Shown piece by piece: positions 17,041-25,844 of a DNA stretch of 64,000 nt. The notes below the pieces were generated by a model. The model was not told the DNA's origin. It was given only the letters and a program-made list of their open reading frames with translations, and searched no databases. Both the position numbers and the translations under genes were made by a program. Position 1 is the first letter of the stretch; every line of letters begins with the position of its first letter. Source of the DNA: Roseovarius azorensis (lineage in GTDB: Bacteria > Pseudomonadota > Alphaproteobacteria > Rhodobacterales > Rhodobacteraceae); NCBI RefSeq assembly GCF_900109455.1, contig NZ_FOAG01000008.1, forward strand, positions 62,001 through 126,000. The letters run 5' to 3'.

Positions 17041-17070
17041 AAGGGGCGCGGCCCTCTGGCCACGCCCCTT
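17041..17070 (-). terminator. strong hairpin after pntB, probable terminator
   Basis: AAGGGGCG and CGCCCCTT pair perfectly, and a further GGCC/GGCC pair inside them closes the loop CTCT. It lies 24 bp after the pntB stop and on the minus strand runs into a T-rich stretch (TCCTGTTGTTTCG). No perfect T-run follows, so strength is inferred. Confidence 0.6.
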
Positions 17071-17093
17071 CCAGTTCACAAGCCCCCCTGGGA

Positions 17094-18527
17094 TCAGTCG
17101 ATCCTGCTCAGCAGGCTTGAGACGCTGTCCTTGGCGTCGCCGTAGAACATCCGCGTGTTTTCCTTGTAGAAAAGCGGGTTCTCGATGCCGGAATAGCCGG
17201 TGCCCTGCCCGCGTTTGGACACGAACACCTGCTTGGCCTTCCACACCTCGAGCACCGGCATTCCGGCGATGGGCGAGTTGGGATCGTCCTGCGCCGCCGG
17301 GTTGACGATATCGTTCGAGCCGATGACGATCACCACGTCGGTATTGGGGAAGTCCTCGTTGATCTCGTCCATTTCCAGCACGATGTCATAGGGCACCTTG
17401 GCCTCGGCCAGAAGCACGTTCATGTGCCCCGGCAGACGGCCCGCGACCGGGTGGATGCCGAAGCGCACGGTCTTGCCCCTGGCGCGCAGTTTCTGGGTCA
17501 GGTCCGAAACCGCCCCCTGCGCCTGCGCCACCGCCATGCCGTAACCCGGCACGATGATGATCTCGTCGGCCTCGTTGAGGGCTGTCGCCACGCCGTCGGC
17601 GTCGATCGCGATCTGCTCGCCCTCCATTTCCGCCGCCGGACCCTGCGGTCCGCCAAAACCGCCGAGGATCACCGAGATGAAATGCCGGTTCATCGCCTTG
17701 CACATGATGTAGCTCAGGATCGCACCCGAAGAGCCCACGAGCGCCCCCACCACGATCAGCAGGTCATTGCCGAGGCTGAAGCCGATGGCCGCCGCCGCCC
17801 AGCCCGAGTAACTGTTGAGCATCGAGACCACGACGGGCATGTCGGCCCCGCCGATCCCCATGATCAGGTGATAGCCGATGAAAAAGGCCAGCAGTGTCAT
17901 CACCACCAGCGTCCAGACACCGGCCTCGTTGAAATAGAGGATGCCAAGAATCACCGACAGGATCGCCGCCCCGGCATTCAGCATATGCCCGCCGGGCAGC
18001 TTTTTCGCCGCCGAGTTCACCTTGCCCGCCAGCTTGCCAAAGGCCACGACCGACCCGGTAAAGGTCACAGCACCAATGAAGATGCCGAGAAACACCTCGA
18101 CCCGCAGGATCGAAACCTCGACCGCATCCTTCTTGGCCAGAACGGCGGCAAAACCTTCGAGCCCCTTGCGGGCGGTCTCGTCAAGCGCCAGAACGCGCGT
18201 CAGTTCGAGATCGGCGTTCAGGCCGACAAAGACCGCCGCCAGGCCGACGAGGCTGTGCATCGCCGCCACAAGCTGTGGCATTTCCGTCATCTGCACCCGC
18301 GTCGCCACCACCCAGCCGATGACGCCGCCACCCGCGATGAGAAGGAGCGACAGGAGCCACAGGCCCGCGCCGGGGCCGATCAGCGTGGCGATGATCGCCA
18401 GCGCCATGCCCGCCATGCCGTACCAGACCGCGCGCTTGGCGCTCTCCTGTCCCGAGAGCCCGCCCAGCGCCAGAATGAAGAGGATCGCCGCGATGACATA
18501 GGCGGCGGTTGTGAAGCCGAAATCCAT
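17094..18527 (-). CDS. pntB: NAD(P) transhydrogenase beta subunit
   Basis: The 477-residue membrane subunit has about nine hydrophobic segments in residues 1-290. The NADP(H)-binding domain III follows from about 300, with [40 protein letters not shown] and [26 protein letters not shown]. It couples proton entry to hydride transfer from NADH to NADP+. It lies 13 bp after pntA on the same strand. A strong hairpin follows its stop. Confidence 0.95.
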   Translation of the reverse strand: MDFGFTTAAYVIAAILFILALGGLSGQESAKRAVWYGMAGMALAIIATLIGPGAGLWLLSLLLIAGGGVIGWVVATRVQMTEMPQLVAAMHSLVGLAAVFVGLNADLELTRVLALDETARKGLEGFAAVLAKKDAVEVSILRVEVFLGIFIGAVTFTGSVVAFGKLAGKVNSAAKKLPGGHMLNAGAAILSVILGILYFNEAGVWTLVVMTLLAFFIGYHLIMGIGGADMPVVVSMLNSYSGWAAAAIGFSLGNDLLIVVGALVGSSGAILSYIMCKAMNRHFISVILGGFGGPQGPAAEMEGEQIAIDADGVATALNEADEIIIVPGYGMAVAQAQGAVSDLTQKLRARGKTVRFGIHPVAGRLPGHMNVLLAEAKVPYDIVLEMDEINEDFPNTDVVIVIGSNDIVNPAAQDDPNSPIAGMPVLEVWKAKQVFVSKRGQGTGYSGIENPLFYKENTRMFYGDAKDSVSSLLSRID

Positions 18528-18540
18528 TATCCTCTACTCC

Positions 18541-20115
18541 TTACGATTTCTGGAACATGGCAAGCATGCGCCGGGTGACGAGGAAGCCGCCGAAAATGTT
18601 GATCCCCGCCATGAAGACCGACAGCGCCGCCAGCAGGATCACCAGAAACGACCCCGACCCGATCTGCATCAGCGCCCCGAGGATGATGATCGACGAGATC
18701 GCGTTGGTGATCGCCATCAATGGCGTGTGCAGGCTGTGCGAGACGTTCCAGATCACCTGAAAGCCGACAAAGACAGCCAGCACGAAAACGATGAAATGCT
18801 GCATGAAGCTGGCAGGGGCCACCAGCCCCACGGCCAGCAGCAGCACCGCGCCCACGGTCAGCAGCGTGACCTGCTGTTTCGTCTGCGCCTTGAAGGTCGC
18901 CATTTCCTGCGCCTTGCGCTCCTCGGGCGTCAGATCCTTCGCCTTTTCCTTGGGCTTGGCCGCCGCTATCGCGGCCACCTTGGGCGGCGGCGGTGGAAAG
19001 GTGACCTCGCCCGCATGGGTCACGGTCGCGCCGCGGATCACGTCATCCTCCATGTTGTGATTGACGACGCCGTCCTTGCCGGGCGTGAGGTCGGTCAGCA
19101 TGTGGCGGATGTTGGTGGCGTAGAGCATCGACGCCTGCGTCGCCATGCGCGACGGGAAATCGGTATAGCCGATGATCGTCACGCCATTCTCGGTGACGAT
19201 CTTTTCGTCCATCACCGTCAGCTTGCAGTTGCCGCCCTTTTCCGCCGCGAGATCGACGATGACCGAGCCGCGTTTCATGGATTTGACCATGTCCTCGGTC
19301 CACAGTTCCGGCGCCTCGCGGTTGGGAATGAGGGCGGTGGTGATCACGATGTCCATATCGGGGGCCAGTTCGCGAAACTTGGCAAGCTGCGCCTCGCGGA
19401 ATTCCGGGCTGGAAACCGAGGCATAGCCGCCCGTCGCGGCGCCATCCTGTGCGGCCTCCTCGAAATCGAGATAGACGAATTGCGCGCCCATCGATTCGAC
19501 CTGTTCGGCCACTTCGGGGCGCACGTCGAAGGCATAGGTGATCGCGCCCAGCGAGGTCGCGGTGCCGATGGCCGCCAGCCCTGCAACGCCCGCGCCGATG
19601 ACCAGAATCTTGGCCGGCGGCACCTTGCCCGCCGCCGTGATCTGGCCAGTGAAGAAGCGGCCAAAATTGTTACCCGCCTCGATCACCGCGCGGTAACCCG
19701 CGATATTGGCCATCGAGGACAGCGCATCCATCTTCTGCGCGCGGGAAATGCGCGGCACGCTTTCCATGGCGATGACAGTGGCGCCCTTTTCGGCGGCCAT
19801 CTTGAGCTGTTTCTCGTTGCCGCCCGGATTGAAGAAGGAAATCAGCGTCTGCCCCTCGCGCAGGCGCTTGACCTCGGTATCGGTCGGAATACGCACCTTG
19901 GCGATGATGTCGCAGCCCTTCCACAGCGCGGCGGCGGTCTTGATCACCTCGACCCCGGCGGCCTCGTAATCGGCGTCCGAAAATCCGGCGCGCTCGCCCG
20001 CGCCGCTCTCGATCGCGCATGTATGGCCGAGTTTCTGCAGTTGCAGCGCCGATTCGGGCGTCATTGCCACCCGGTTCTCGCCCTCAAGCACTTCCTTTGG
20101 CGTTCCGATCTTCAA
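18541..20115 (-). CDS. pntA: NAD(P) transhydrogenase alpha subunit
   Basis: The 524-residue subunit begins [22 protein letters not shown]. It has the NAD-binding core [23 protein letters not shown] (about 170-192) and the mobile loop region [19 protein letters not shown]-terminal membrane helices (about 420-505) show the undivided PntA form, not the split A1/A2 form. A Pro/Lys-rich linker ([21 protein letters not shown]) joins the domains. With pntB it forms the operon. Confidence 0.95.
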   Translation of the reverse strand: MKIGTPKEVLEGENRVAMTPESALQLQKLGHTCAIESGAGERAGFSDADYEAAGVEVIKTAAALWKGCDIIAKVRIPTDTEVKRLREGQTLISFFNPGGNEKQLKMAAEKGATVIAMESVPRISRAQKMDALSSMANIAGYRAVIEAGNNFGRFFTGQITAAGKVPPAKILVIGAGVAGLAAIGTATSLGAITYAFDVRPEVAEQVESMGAQFVYLDFEEAAQDGAATGGYASVSSPEFREAQLAKFRELAPDMDIVITTALIPNREAPELWTEDMVKSMKRGSVIVDLAAEKGGNCKLTVMDEKIVTENGVTIIGYTDFPSRMATQASMLYATNIRHMLTDLTPGKDGVVNHNMEDDVIRGATVTHAGEVTFPPPPPKVAAIAAAKPKEKAKDLTPEERKAQEMATFKAQTKQQVTLLTVGAVLLLAVGLVAPASFMQHFIVFVLAVFVGFQVIWNVSHSLHTPLMAITNAISSIIILGALMQIGSGSFLVILLAALSVFMAGINIFGGFLVTRRMLAMFQKS

Positions 20116-20242
20116 TGCTGTCTCCCCCTCTGGCAGATCAATTGGTCTGTAGGCCCCGGTGATGCGGGTGCCGGTTTCGCTGTTTCGAAGGTCGTTATTT
20201 CACACAATTTGGCGAGTGGCGATATCAAGATTGTCGGAACTT

Positions 20243-20695
20243 TCAAACCCACCGCCGCGTTTTTTCGCAATATTGCGCATAATCCATGCGGAATTTGCGC
20301 CTGAGCCGGTCCTCCTCGGGGAGAATGAAGCGTTTTTCGATGATCCAGACAAAGACGGGAATGAGCGGCAGCGCCAGAACCGCATCCCATCTCAGGATCA
20401 GCCCGGCAAGGATCAGGGAATCGCCCAGATAGATCGGATTGCGCGAGCGGCTGAAGATGCCTGAGCGGATCAGGCGCTCGGCCTCCCGATGGGGGACGAT
20501 GGTGGTGCGATGGCGGCGGAATTCGGCGGCGGCCAGCACGATCAGCAATATCCCCCCGCCGACCAGCAATCCCCCGGCCAGATCGGCCCAGCCCCCGCCG
20601 AAACCCAGCCCCATAGGCAAATACGCCGCCTGCATCCAGGCCAGCGCCAGAAATCCCGCCAGCCAGACCGGCGGCATGTCGATCCATTTGCGCAT
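20243..20695 (-). CDS. isoprenylcysteine carboxyl methyltransferase (ICMT/PEMT-like) family membrane protein
   Basis: The 150-residue product has four hydrophobic segments and the C-terminal family motif region RLIRSGIFSRSRNPIYLGD ... RRKFRMDYAQYCEKTRRWV, which forms the methyl-donor pocket in this superfamily. The substrate is unknown. The start at 20695 (MRKWIDMPPVW) has AGAGGATG upstream; the extension to 20779 overlaps the opposing SDR start. It is transcribed divergently from the SDR gene. Confidence 0.78.
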   Translation of the reverse strand: MRKWIDMPPVWLAGFLALAWMQAAYLPMGLGFGGGWADLAGGLLVGGGILLIVLAAAEFRRHRTTIVPHREAERLIRSGIFSRSRNPIYLGDSLILAGLILRWDAVLALPLIPVFVWIIEKRFILPEEDRLRRKFRMDYAQYCEKTRRWV

Positions 20696-20772
20696 CCGAC
20701 ATCCTCTGTTCCACGCCTGATTGCATCGTCGCGGCAGGTGGCTACAGTAGCCTGAGAAATGCGGGAGGCAAG

Positions 20773-21525
20773 ATGACACTGAACGGCAAACACGCGCTGA
20801 TCACCGGCGGCGGCAGCGGCATCGGTCTGACGACTGCACGGGCCTTGGCGGATTCTGGCGCGCAGGTGACGATCACCGGACGGCGCATGGGCGTGCTCGA
20901 GGCGGTGACGGGCGCGGGTATTCATCCGCTGGCGATGGATGTGACCGACGAGGCGCAGGTCGTTGAGGGTGTCGCGCGTGCCGTGGCCGAGCGTGGCCCG
21001 GTGCAGATCTGCATCCCCAACGCGGGCATCGCCGAGGGGCGCGCGCTGCACAGGACCGATGCGGCCTTCTGGCGGCAGGTGATGGCGACCAATCTCGATG
21101 GTGCCTTCTACACGGTGCGTGAATGCCTGTCGGAAATGCGCGGCACGGATTGGGGTCGGGTGATCGCCATTTCCTCGATTGCCGGGATCAAGGGGTTGAA
21201 GGGGGCCGCCGCCTATACCGCCAGCAAACACGGGATGATCGGTCTGATCCGGGCGCTGAGCGAGGATTACCTGGGCACGGGCCTGACCTTCAACGCGATC
21301 TGTCCGGGGTATGTTGATACCGAGATCGTGACCCGCAATGTCACCGCCATTGCCGAGCGGGCGGGCATCCCGGAGGACGAGGCGCGCGCGCTCATGGTCG
21401 GGGCCAACCGCCACAAGCGACTGATCGAGCCGGACGAGGTGGCGCAAGCCGTGCTCTGGCTTTGTGGTCCGGGATCGCAGAGTGTGAACGGACAGGCCAT
21501 CGAGATCGCGGGCGGGCAGTTCTGA
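20773..21525 (+). CDS. short-chain dehydrogenase/reductase
   Basis: This is a 250-residue classical SDR. It has the cofactor motif TGGGSGIG (11-18), N in IPNAGIAEG, catalytic Ser in VIAISSIAG, Tyr/Lys in [10 protein letters not shown], and the family C-terminal pattern [29 protein letters not shown]. Likely an NADP-dependent 3-hydroxyacyl-type reductase or dehydrogenase; the exact substrate is not readable. It begins a plus-strand set with the YnfA-family gene and kynureninase. Confidence 0.85.
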   Translation: MTLNGKHALITGGGSGIGLTTARALADSGAQVTITGRRMGVLEAVTGAGIHPLAMDVTDEAQVVEGVARAVAERGPVQICIPNAGIAEGRALHRTDAAFWRQVMATNLDGAFYTVRECLSEMRGTDWGRVIAISSIAGIKGLKGAAAYTASKHGMIGLIRALSEDYLGTGLTFNAICPGYVDTEIVTRNVTAIAERAGIPEDEARALMVGANRHKRLIEPDEVAQAVLWLCGPGSQSVNGQAIEIAGGQF

Positions 21526-21550
21526 ACCCTGCACATCGAGGAACGAATAC

Positions 21551-21877
21551 ATGCAGACAGTCATGATCTATTTTGCTGCCGCGTTTGCTGAAATCCTTGG
21601 TTGTTTTGCCTTCTGGATGTGGCTACGGCTGGATCGGTCGATCCTGTGGCTTGCACCGGGGATCGTGTCGCTGGCGGTGTTCGCATGGCTGCTGACCCTT
21701 AGCCCCGCAAGCGAGGCCGGGCGTGCCTATGCGGTCTATGGCGGAATCTACATTGTTTCGTCGCTGATCTGGCTCTGGATGGCAGAGGGGCACCGACCCG
21801 ATCATTGGGATCTGACCGGCGCGTCATTGTGCCTGTTCGGCGCAGCGATCATCCTGTGGGGGCCGCGTGCCGCATGA
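21551..21877 (+). CDS. YnfA family (UPF0060) membrane protein
   Basis: This is a 108-residue four-helix membrane protein with the family sequence [21 protein letters not shown] near the N-terminus and [23 protein letters not shown] residues ([20 protein letters not shown]) in the third helix. The family is distantly related to small multidrug transporters, but transport has not been generally shown. It lies 25 bp after the SDR and 19 bp before kynureninase. Confidence 0.85.
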   Translation: MQTVMIYFAAAFAEILGCFAFWMWLRLDRSILWLAPGIVSLAVFAWLLTLSPASEAGRAYAVYGGIYIVSSLIWLWMAEGHRPDHWDLTGASLCLFGAAIILWGPRAA

Positions 21878-21896
21878 CCGGGGAGGTTGGCAAAGA

Positions 21897-23090
21897 ATGA
21901 CCGATTTCGACAGGACGCGCGCGATGTTCCGGCTGCCCGAAGGGGTGATCTATCTCGACGGCAATTCCCTTGGGCCGCTGCCTGTGGCAGCCGAGACGCG
22001 GATGCGGACGGCGATGCGGGACGAATGGGGCGCAATGCTGATCACCGGCTGGAACCGCGCCGGGTGGATGACGCAGCCGCGCACTCTGGGCGACCGGATC
22101 GGGCGACTGATCGGGGCGGAGCCGGGGCACGTGGTGCTGGGCGACACACTGTCGGTCAAGGTCTATCAGGCGCTGGCCGCCGCGCTGGAGATGCGACCGG
22201 AGCGCCGCGTCATCCTGTCGGACAGCGGCAATTTTCCATCCGACCTCTACATGGCCGAAGGGTTGATCCGCATGCTGGGGCGGGGGCATGAGCTGCGTGT
22301 CGTGGCCCCCGGGGACGTGGCGGATGCGATCACCGAAGAGGTCGCCGTGACGCTGATCACCGAGGTGGATTACCGCACCGGGCGGCTGCATGACATGGCG
22401 GACCTGACCGCGCGCGCACACGCGGCAGGGGCGCTGGCGGTCTGGGATCTGGCGCATAGCGCGGGCGCGCTGCCGGTCGATGTCGCGCGGTGCGGCGTGG
22501 ATTTCGCGGTGGGCTGCACCTACAAGTATCTCAACGGTGGTCCCGGCGCGCCGGCCTTTGTCTACGTGGCCCCGCGCCATGCGGATCGGGCCGCGCCAGC
22601 GCTCTCGGGCTGGTTGGGTCATGCGGCGCCGTTTGCGTTCGAGCAGGGCTACCGGCCCGGCGCGGGTATCGAACGGATGCGCGTGGGCACGCCGCCGGTG
22701 CTGGCGATGGCCGCGCTCGAATCGTCGCTGGATGTCTGGGAGGGCGTGGACATGAACGCGCTGCGCGCCCACTCGATAGAGTTGAGCGAGGCGTTCATCG
22801 CCAGGGTCGAGGCCGCCTGCCCGATGCTGGAACTGGCCAGCCCGCGCGACCCGGCGGCGCGCGGTTCGCAGGTATCGTTCCGCTTTGCCGAGGGCTATGC
22901 GGCGATACAGGCGCTGATTGCCCGTGGCGTGATCGGCGATTTCCGCGCACCGGATATCATGCGCTTTGGCTTTGCCCCGCTTTACATCAGTCCCGAGGAC
23001 GTGGGGGAAGCGGCAGCGCGACTGGCGAGCGTGATGACGGAGCGGCTGTGGGACGATCCCGCCTATCGCATCCGCGCGGCGGTGACCTGA
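21897..23090 (+). CDS. kynU: kynureninase
   Basis: This 397-residue PLP enzyme of tryptophan degradation cleaves kynurenine to anthranilate and alanine. Diagnostic segments are VIYLDGNSLGPLP (15-27), SDSGNFPSDLYMAEG, VWDLAHSAGALP and the PLP-lysine loop GCTYKYLNGGPGAP. The start at 21897 (MTDFDRTRAMF) follows GGGGAGG; the longer frame from 21867 overlaps the previous gene. No kynA or kynB lies next to it here. Confidence 0.92.
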   Translation: MTDFDRTRAMFRLPEGVIYLDGNSLGPLPVAAETRMRTAMRDEWGAMLITGWNRAGWMTQPRTLGDRIGRLIGAEPGHVVLGDTLSVKVYQALAAALEMRPERRVILSDSGNFPSDLYMAEGLIRMLGRGHELRVVAPGDVADAITEEVAVTLITEVDYRTGRLHDMADLTARAHAAGALAVWDLAHSAGALPVDVARCGVDFAVGCTYKYLNGGPGAPAFVYVAPRHADRAAPALSGWLGHAAPFAFEQGYRPGAGIERMRVGTPPVLAMAALESSLDVWEGVDMNALRAHSIELSEAFIARVEAACPMLELASPRDPAARGSQVSFRFAEGYAAIQALIARGVIGDFRAPDIMRFGFAPLYISPEDVGEAAARLASVMTERLWDDPAYRIRAAVT

Positions 23091-23111
23091 ACCGGGCGGC
23101 GGCGGGCCCTG

Positions 23112-23894
23112 TCAGGCGGATCGCAGAACCGGGGCGGCGCGCCCTGCCGCCCAGGCGCGCACCGCGTCGCCAAAGGCGGAGAACAGCGGGCGGCTGACCG
23201 GATCGTTGACCGCGTTGTATTCGGGATGCCATTGCACCGACAGGGTAAAGCCCGGCGCCCCCTCGACATAAAGCGCCTCTGGCGTACCGTCGTCGGCCCA
23301 GCCGTCGACCACCACGCCGCGGCCCTCGCGCAGGATGCCCTGTCCGTGCAGGGTGTTGGTCATGACCTCCTCTGCCCCCATCAGGCGGTGAAAGACGCCG
23401 CCGCGGGCAAAGCGGACCTTGTGGCGCAGCGCGAACTGTTCCTCCATCGTGCCGTCGGGCGGCATGCGGTGATTGCTGCGCCCCGGCAGATCGCGGATCT
23501 CAGGGTGCAATGTGCCGCCAAGGGCAACGTTCACCTCCTGAAAGCCGCGGCAGATGCCCAGAAACGGCTGCCCACGTTCCAGGCAGGCGCGCACCAGCGG
23601 CAGGGTGATCGCATCGCGCGCCCGGTCGAACGCGCCATGCGCCTCTGTCTCAGGCTCGCCATATTCCTCGGGGTGGACATTGGGGCGCCCGCCGGTGAGC
23701 AGAAAACCGTCGCAGACCTGCATCAACTCGGGCACCGTCACATAGCGCGGATCCGAGGGAATTATGAGCGGCATGCACCCGGCCACATCGGCGACGGCGG
23801 AGGAATTGATCGTGCCGCCCGCATGGGTCGGATAGCGGTTGTCGATCTGATACTGGTTGGCGATGATGCCAACGATCGGGCGTTTCATTGTCAT
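23112..23894 (-). CDS. gamma-glutamyl-gamma-aminobutyrate hydrolase-type class I amidotransferase
   Basis: The 260-residue class-I glutamine-amidotransferase-like hydrolase has the nucleophile motif FLGICRGFQEVNVALGG and the partner His/Glu in SVQWHPEYNA. Relatives hydrolyse gamma-glutamyl-GABA (PuuD) or related gamma-glutamyl amides in putrescine use. No other puu genes are in the window, so the substrate is inferred. The ATG at 23888 (MKRPIV) has better spacing to AGGAAAG than 23894 and may be the true start. It converges with kynU. Confidence 0.82.
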   Translation of the reverse strand: MTMKRPIVGIIANQYQIDNRYPTHAGGTINSSAVADVAGCMPLIIPSDPRYVTVPELMQVCDGFLLTGGRPNVHPEEYGEPETEAHGAFDRARDAITLPLVRACLERGQPFLGICRGFQEVNVALGGTLHPEIRDLPGRSNHRMPPDGTMEEQFALRHKVRFARGGVFHRLMGAEEVMTNTLHGQGILREGRGVVVDGWADDGTPEALYVEGAPGFTLSVQWHPEYNAVNDPVSRPLFSAFGDAVRAWAAGRAAPVLRSA

Positions 23895-24075
23895 CTTTCC
23901 TGGTTGGGCCGTGTTTCAGGTGATTTGCCCAAAATATAGACCCGATTGGAATAACAAAACATCAATCCACGCACATATTTCCGTGCAGAGATGCGGATTT
24001 GTCCGAGGCGGCTACACGATTTCTTAATCCTGTGGCGTCATCCTCTTGATGTGGGCGCAGGGACCGCTTGACCGG

Positions 24076-24264
24076 TCAGAGGCTGTCCTGGTCGGTCGGG
24101 GTGCCCTCGTCCACACGACCGGCCCTGCGTACGCGGCGGCAGCGGGCGCTGCAATGGCGCACCTCGGCCCAGACGCGGGCCCATTTGCGCCGCCAGCACA
24201 TTGGCCGCCCGCAGGTGGCGCACGTCCTGACCGGCAGGTCAGATTTGCGGCGCGCGCGTGGCAT
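24076..24264 (-). CDS. DUF2256 small zinc-finger-like protein
   Basis: The 62-residue basic protein has four cysteines in two CxxC-like pairs (RTCATCGRPM and HCSARCRR) and the family motif WRRKWARVWAEVRHCS. It begins directly after the photolyase stop (0 bp gap), so the two are co-transcribed. DUF2256 genes are repeatedly found beside cryptochrome/photolyase genes. The molecular role is unknown. Confidence 0.75.
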   Translation of the reverse strand: MPRARRKSDLPVRTCATCGRPMCWRRKWARVWAEVRHCSARCRRVRRAGRVDEGTPTDQDSL

Positions 24265-25749
24265 CTACAGGTCGAGGTTCAGCTGACGATCAGGCCGCGC
24301 GGCGCGCCTGGGGCGTTTGCGGCTGGCATGCCGGGTGACGATGCGCGCGGTTTCGGCGTCGCCACGATGGGCGCGGCGGCAGGCCCAGACCACCTCGCGC
24401 GCCGTGCGGGCGGCCTCGACATGATCCACCACGGGGGCGGGATAGGCGCGATCCAGCAGCCTGGCCGCCTCTGGCCAGTCCCACGGGCGTTGCAGGAACG
24501 CATCCGGCACCGCCTCCAGTTCCGGCAGCCAGCGACGGGTGAAGGCCCCTGTCGGATCCTGATCCAGCCCCTGCTTGACCGGGTTGTAAATGCGGATCGT
24601 GTTCATCCCCGTGGTGCCCGACTGCATCTGCACCTGCGGCCAGTGAATCCCCGGCTCGTAATCGGTAAAGACCCGCGCCAGCACCGGGCCGGTGCTGCGC
24701 CAGTCCAGCCAGAGGTGATAGGAGGCCACCGCCATCAGCATCGAGCGCATGCGGAAATTGAGCCAGCCGGTGGCGATGAGCGACCGCATGCAGGCATCGA
24801 CAAAGGGCAGGCCGGTTTCACCCCTTGACCACGCCCCCAGCCGCACGGGATCGGGGATGCGGCGGCGCAGCGCCTCATAGGCAGGATGCAGGCAGCGCTG
24901 TTCTATCGCTGGTTCGTCCTCCAGCTTTTGCATGAAATGATCGCGCCATGCCAGCCGCGCCTGGAACGATCGCATGGCGCGTGCCCAATCCGCACCCCTG
25001 CCCGTGGGCGCATCGCGCCCCGCCTGCACCGCCTCGCGCAGCGAGAGCGTGCCAAAGACCAGATGCGGGCTGAGCCGCGAACAGGCGCGCGCGCCGGTCA
25101 GCGGCGCGGACATGGCGCGCTGATAGGTCTCGCCGCGCGTGGTGAGAAAGCTGTCGAGCGCCCGGATCGCGGCACCGCGCCCGCCCTTTTGCCGCATCGG
25201 GCAGGGATCATCGAGGCCCAGCATCGCGGCCTCGGGCAACGCCGCGCCCGCCACGTCGACCGCGCGGACGGCCCGCGCCGGCGGAACAGTCGGCGCGCGC
25301 ATGAACGCCTCGCGCTGCCCGTGCCAGGCATCGCGGCTGCGCAGCCGGCGCACCACGCCAGATTGCGGCAGTTCGTGCCACTCTACCCCTTGTCCCCGCG
25401 CCCAGCCCGCCACGGCACGGTCGCGGGCATAGCTCCAGAGGTTGCCGGTTTCCTCGTGGCTGACGAGATGCGCCACCCCATGCGCCGCGCGCAGATCCTC
25501 CAGCACCGCCACCGCCGCGCCCACCCGCAGCACCAGCGGCAGGCCAAGCCCCGCCAGATCGGCGCGCAGGCTGTCCAGAGATTCGCGCACAAACGCATAG
25601 TGGCGGCCCGAGGCATCGGGCTGTGCCCACAACTCCGGCTCGACGATATAGAGCGCGATCACCGGCCCCAGCCGCGCGGCATGGGTCAAGGCCGGATGAT
25701 CCTGCACCCGCAGATCGCGTTTGAACCAGAGGATTACGGGGCGTTCCAT
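24265..25749 (-). CDS. cryptochrome/photolyase family protein
   Basis: The 494-residue flavoprotein has an N-terminal Rossmann antenna domain (VILWFKRDLRVQDHPAL, residues 5-21) and the C-terminal FAD domain with TGLPFVDACMRSLIATGWLNFRMRSMLMAVASYHL and the interdomain block GIHWPQVQMQSGTTGMNTIRIYNP. It either repairs UV photoproducts or serves as a blue-light sensor; sequence reading alone does not separate these. Its pairing with DUF2256 fits a family branch in phototrophic and marine bacteria. It diverges from pepN across 95 bp. Confidence 0.85.
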   Translation of the reverse strand: MERPVILWFKRDLRVQDHPALTHAARLGPVIALYIVEPELWAQPDASGRHYAFVRESLDSLRADLAGLGLPLVLRVGAAVAVLEDLRAAHGVAHLVSHEETGNLWSYARDRAVAGWARGQGVEWHELPQSGVVRRLRSRDAWHGQREAFMRAPTVPPARAVRAVDVAGAALPEAAMLGLDDPCPMRQKGGRGAAIRALDSFLTTRGETYQRAMSAPLTGARACSRLSPHLVFGTLSLREAVQAGRDAPTGRGADWARAMRSFQARLAWRDHFMQKLEDEPAIEQRCLHPAYEALRRRIPDPVRLGAWSRGETGLPFVDACMRSLIATGWLNFRMRSMLMAVASYHLWLDWRSTGPVLARVFTDYEPGIHWPQVQMQSGTTGMNTIRIYNPVKQGLDQDPTGAFTRRWLPELEAVPDAFLQRPWDWPEAARLLDRAYPAPVVDHVEAARTAREVVWACRRAHRGDAETARIVTRHASRKRPRRAARPDRQLNLDL

Positions 25750-25844
25750 GCGGCCTCAGATAGCGGCAAGCCGCCCGAAGGAAAGCCCCATTGCGGCCCC
25801 TGACAGCAGCCCTTAGGGTCGCGCCAGAGAGACAGGAGATGCCG

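Noticed and set aside
17424-20304. Long plus-strand frames (17424-18578, 18511-20304) opposite pntB/pntA
   Set aside because: Antisense shadows with Arg/His-rich composition; pntA and pntB are unambiguous on the minus strand.
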